Assembly (NCBI GenBank): GCA_947589545.1
Contig: CANQBA010000006.1
Span: 1 to 64,000 of the forward strand
Origin: an uncultured Oscillospiraceae bacterium
GTDB lineage: Bacteria; Bacillota; Clostridia; Oscillospirales; Oscillospiraceae
Length of the DNA: 64,000 nt
Direction: 5' to 3'
Shown: positions 63,989 to 64,000 of the stretch, one piece after another
Numbering within the stretch: the stretch's first letter is position 1
Layout of the letters: each line of letters opens with the position of its first letter
Notes under the pieces: model-generated
Told to the model about the DNA's origin: nothing
The model's input: the letters and a program-made list of their open reading frames with translations, nothing else
Databases searched by the model: none
Translations under genes and position numbers: made by a program

Positions 63989-64000
63989 ATGGCACTGAAG
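63989..64000 (+). CDS. Start of the next gene in the rha operon (truncated by the window)
   Basis: Only ATGGCACTGAAG (MALK) is present, behind a strong AAGGAGG site 13 nt after the rhaA stop. By operon logic rhamnulose-1-phosphate aldolase (rhaD) or another rhamnose gene is expected, but four codons cannot show this. Confidence 0.5.

Overview
The window is a 64 kb piece of a GC-rich bacterial chromosome. Gene content (gap, uvrA, a full trp operon, paired U32 peptidase-family genes, BlaR1/BlaI, ECF-transporter and LplB/YtcP-type ABC genes), strong Shine-Dalgarno sites and codon use suggest a Clostridia-type Firmicute. An Oscillospiraceae-like gut commensal is the best guess; this is inference from gene content only, since no rRNA or other phylogenetic marker was compared.

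Left part (1-28 kb) is mostly housekeeping. It holds O-acetylhomoserine sulfhydrylase, a self-regulated XRE repressor, GAPDH, an orphan sensor-kinase-like protein, HtrA protease, uvrA followed by a MATE exporter, a BlaI/BlaR1 pair with clear operators, two overlapping U32-family genes, an ECF sigma factor with its membrane partner, an aldo/keto reductase, a DUF3842 gene coupled to an ECF-transporter S component behind a leader that ends in a terminator, and a tightly coupled trpEGDCFBA operon.

Right part (29-64 kb) is a large pectin locus aimed at rhamnogalacturonan I (RG-I). On the minus strand an importer (two LplB/YtcP-type permeases and a lipoprotein) is followed by a GH106-like protein, a PL11-CE12 fusion, a deacetylase-like protein, a CE12 esterase, a GH112 phosphorylase, a GH51 arabinofuranosidase, L-rhamnose mutarotase and a GH105 unsaturated-uronyl hydrolase. 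On the plus strand lie GH2, GH35, an AraC regulator, a DUF624 protein, a single-pass protein, GH115-like and GH28 proteins, then a second AraC regulator divergent from rhaB-rhaA. None of the enzymes shows a signal peptide, so the scheme read here is import of oligosaccharides followed by cytoplasmic deacetylation, lyase/hydrolase trimming, phosphorolysis of galactosyl-rhamnose and rhamnose catabolism.

The least explained sequence is intergenic. There is a multi-copy composite repeat built of three successive hairpins, a second ~96 nt module present as an inverted pair, a 48 nt repeat found 50 kb apart, and a 279 nt element between the araC-type gene and rhaB. The ends of that element are a 25-bp inverted repeat resembling tRNA/tmRNA T-arms, and it starts where a promoter would initiate transcription. 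No CRISPR array, rRNA, intact tRNA, insertion sequence or prophage gene was recognised.
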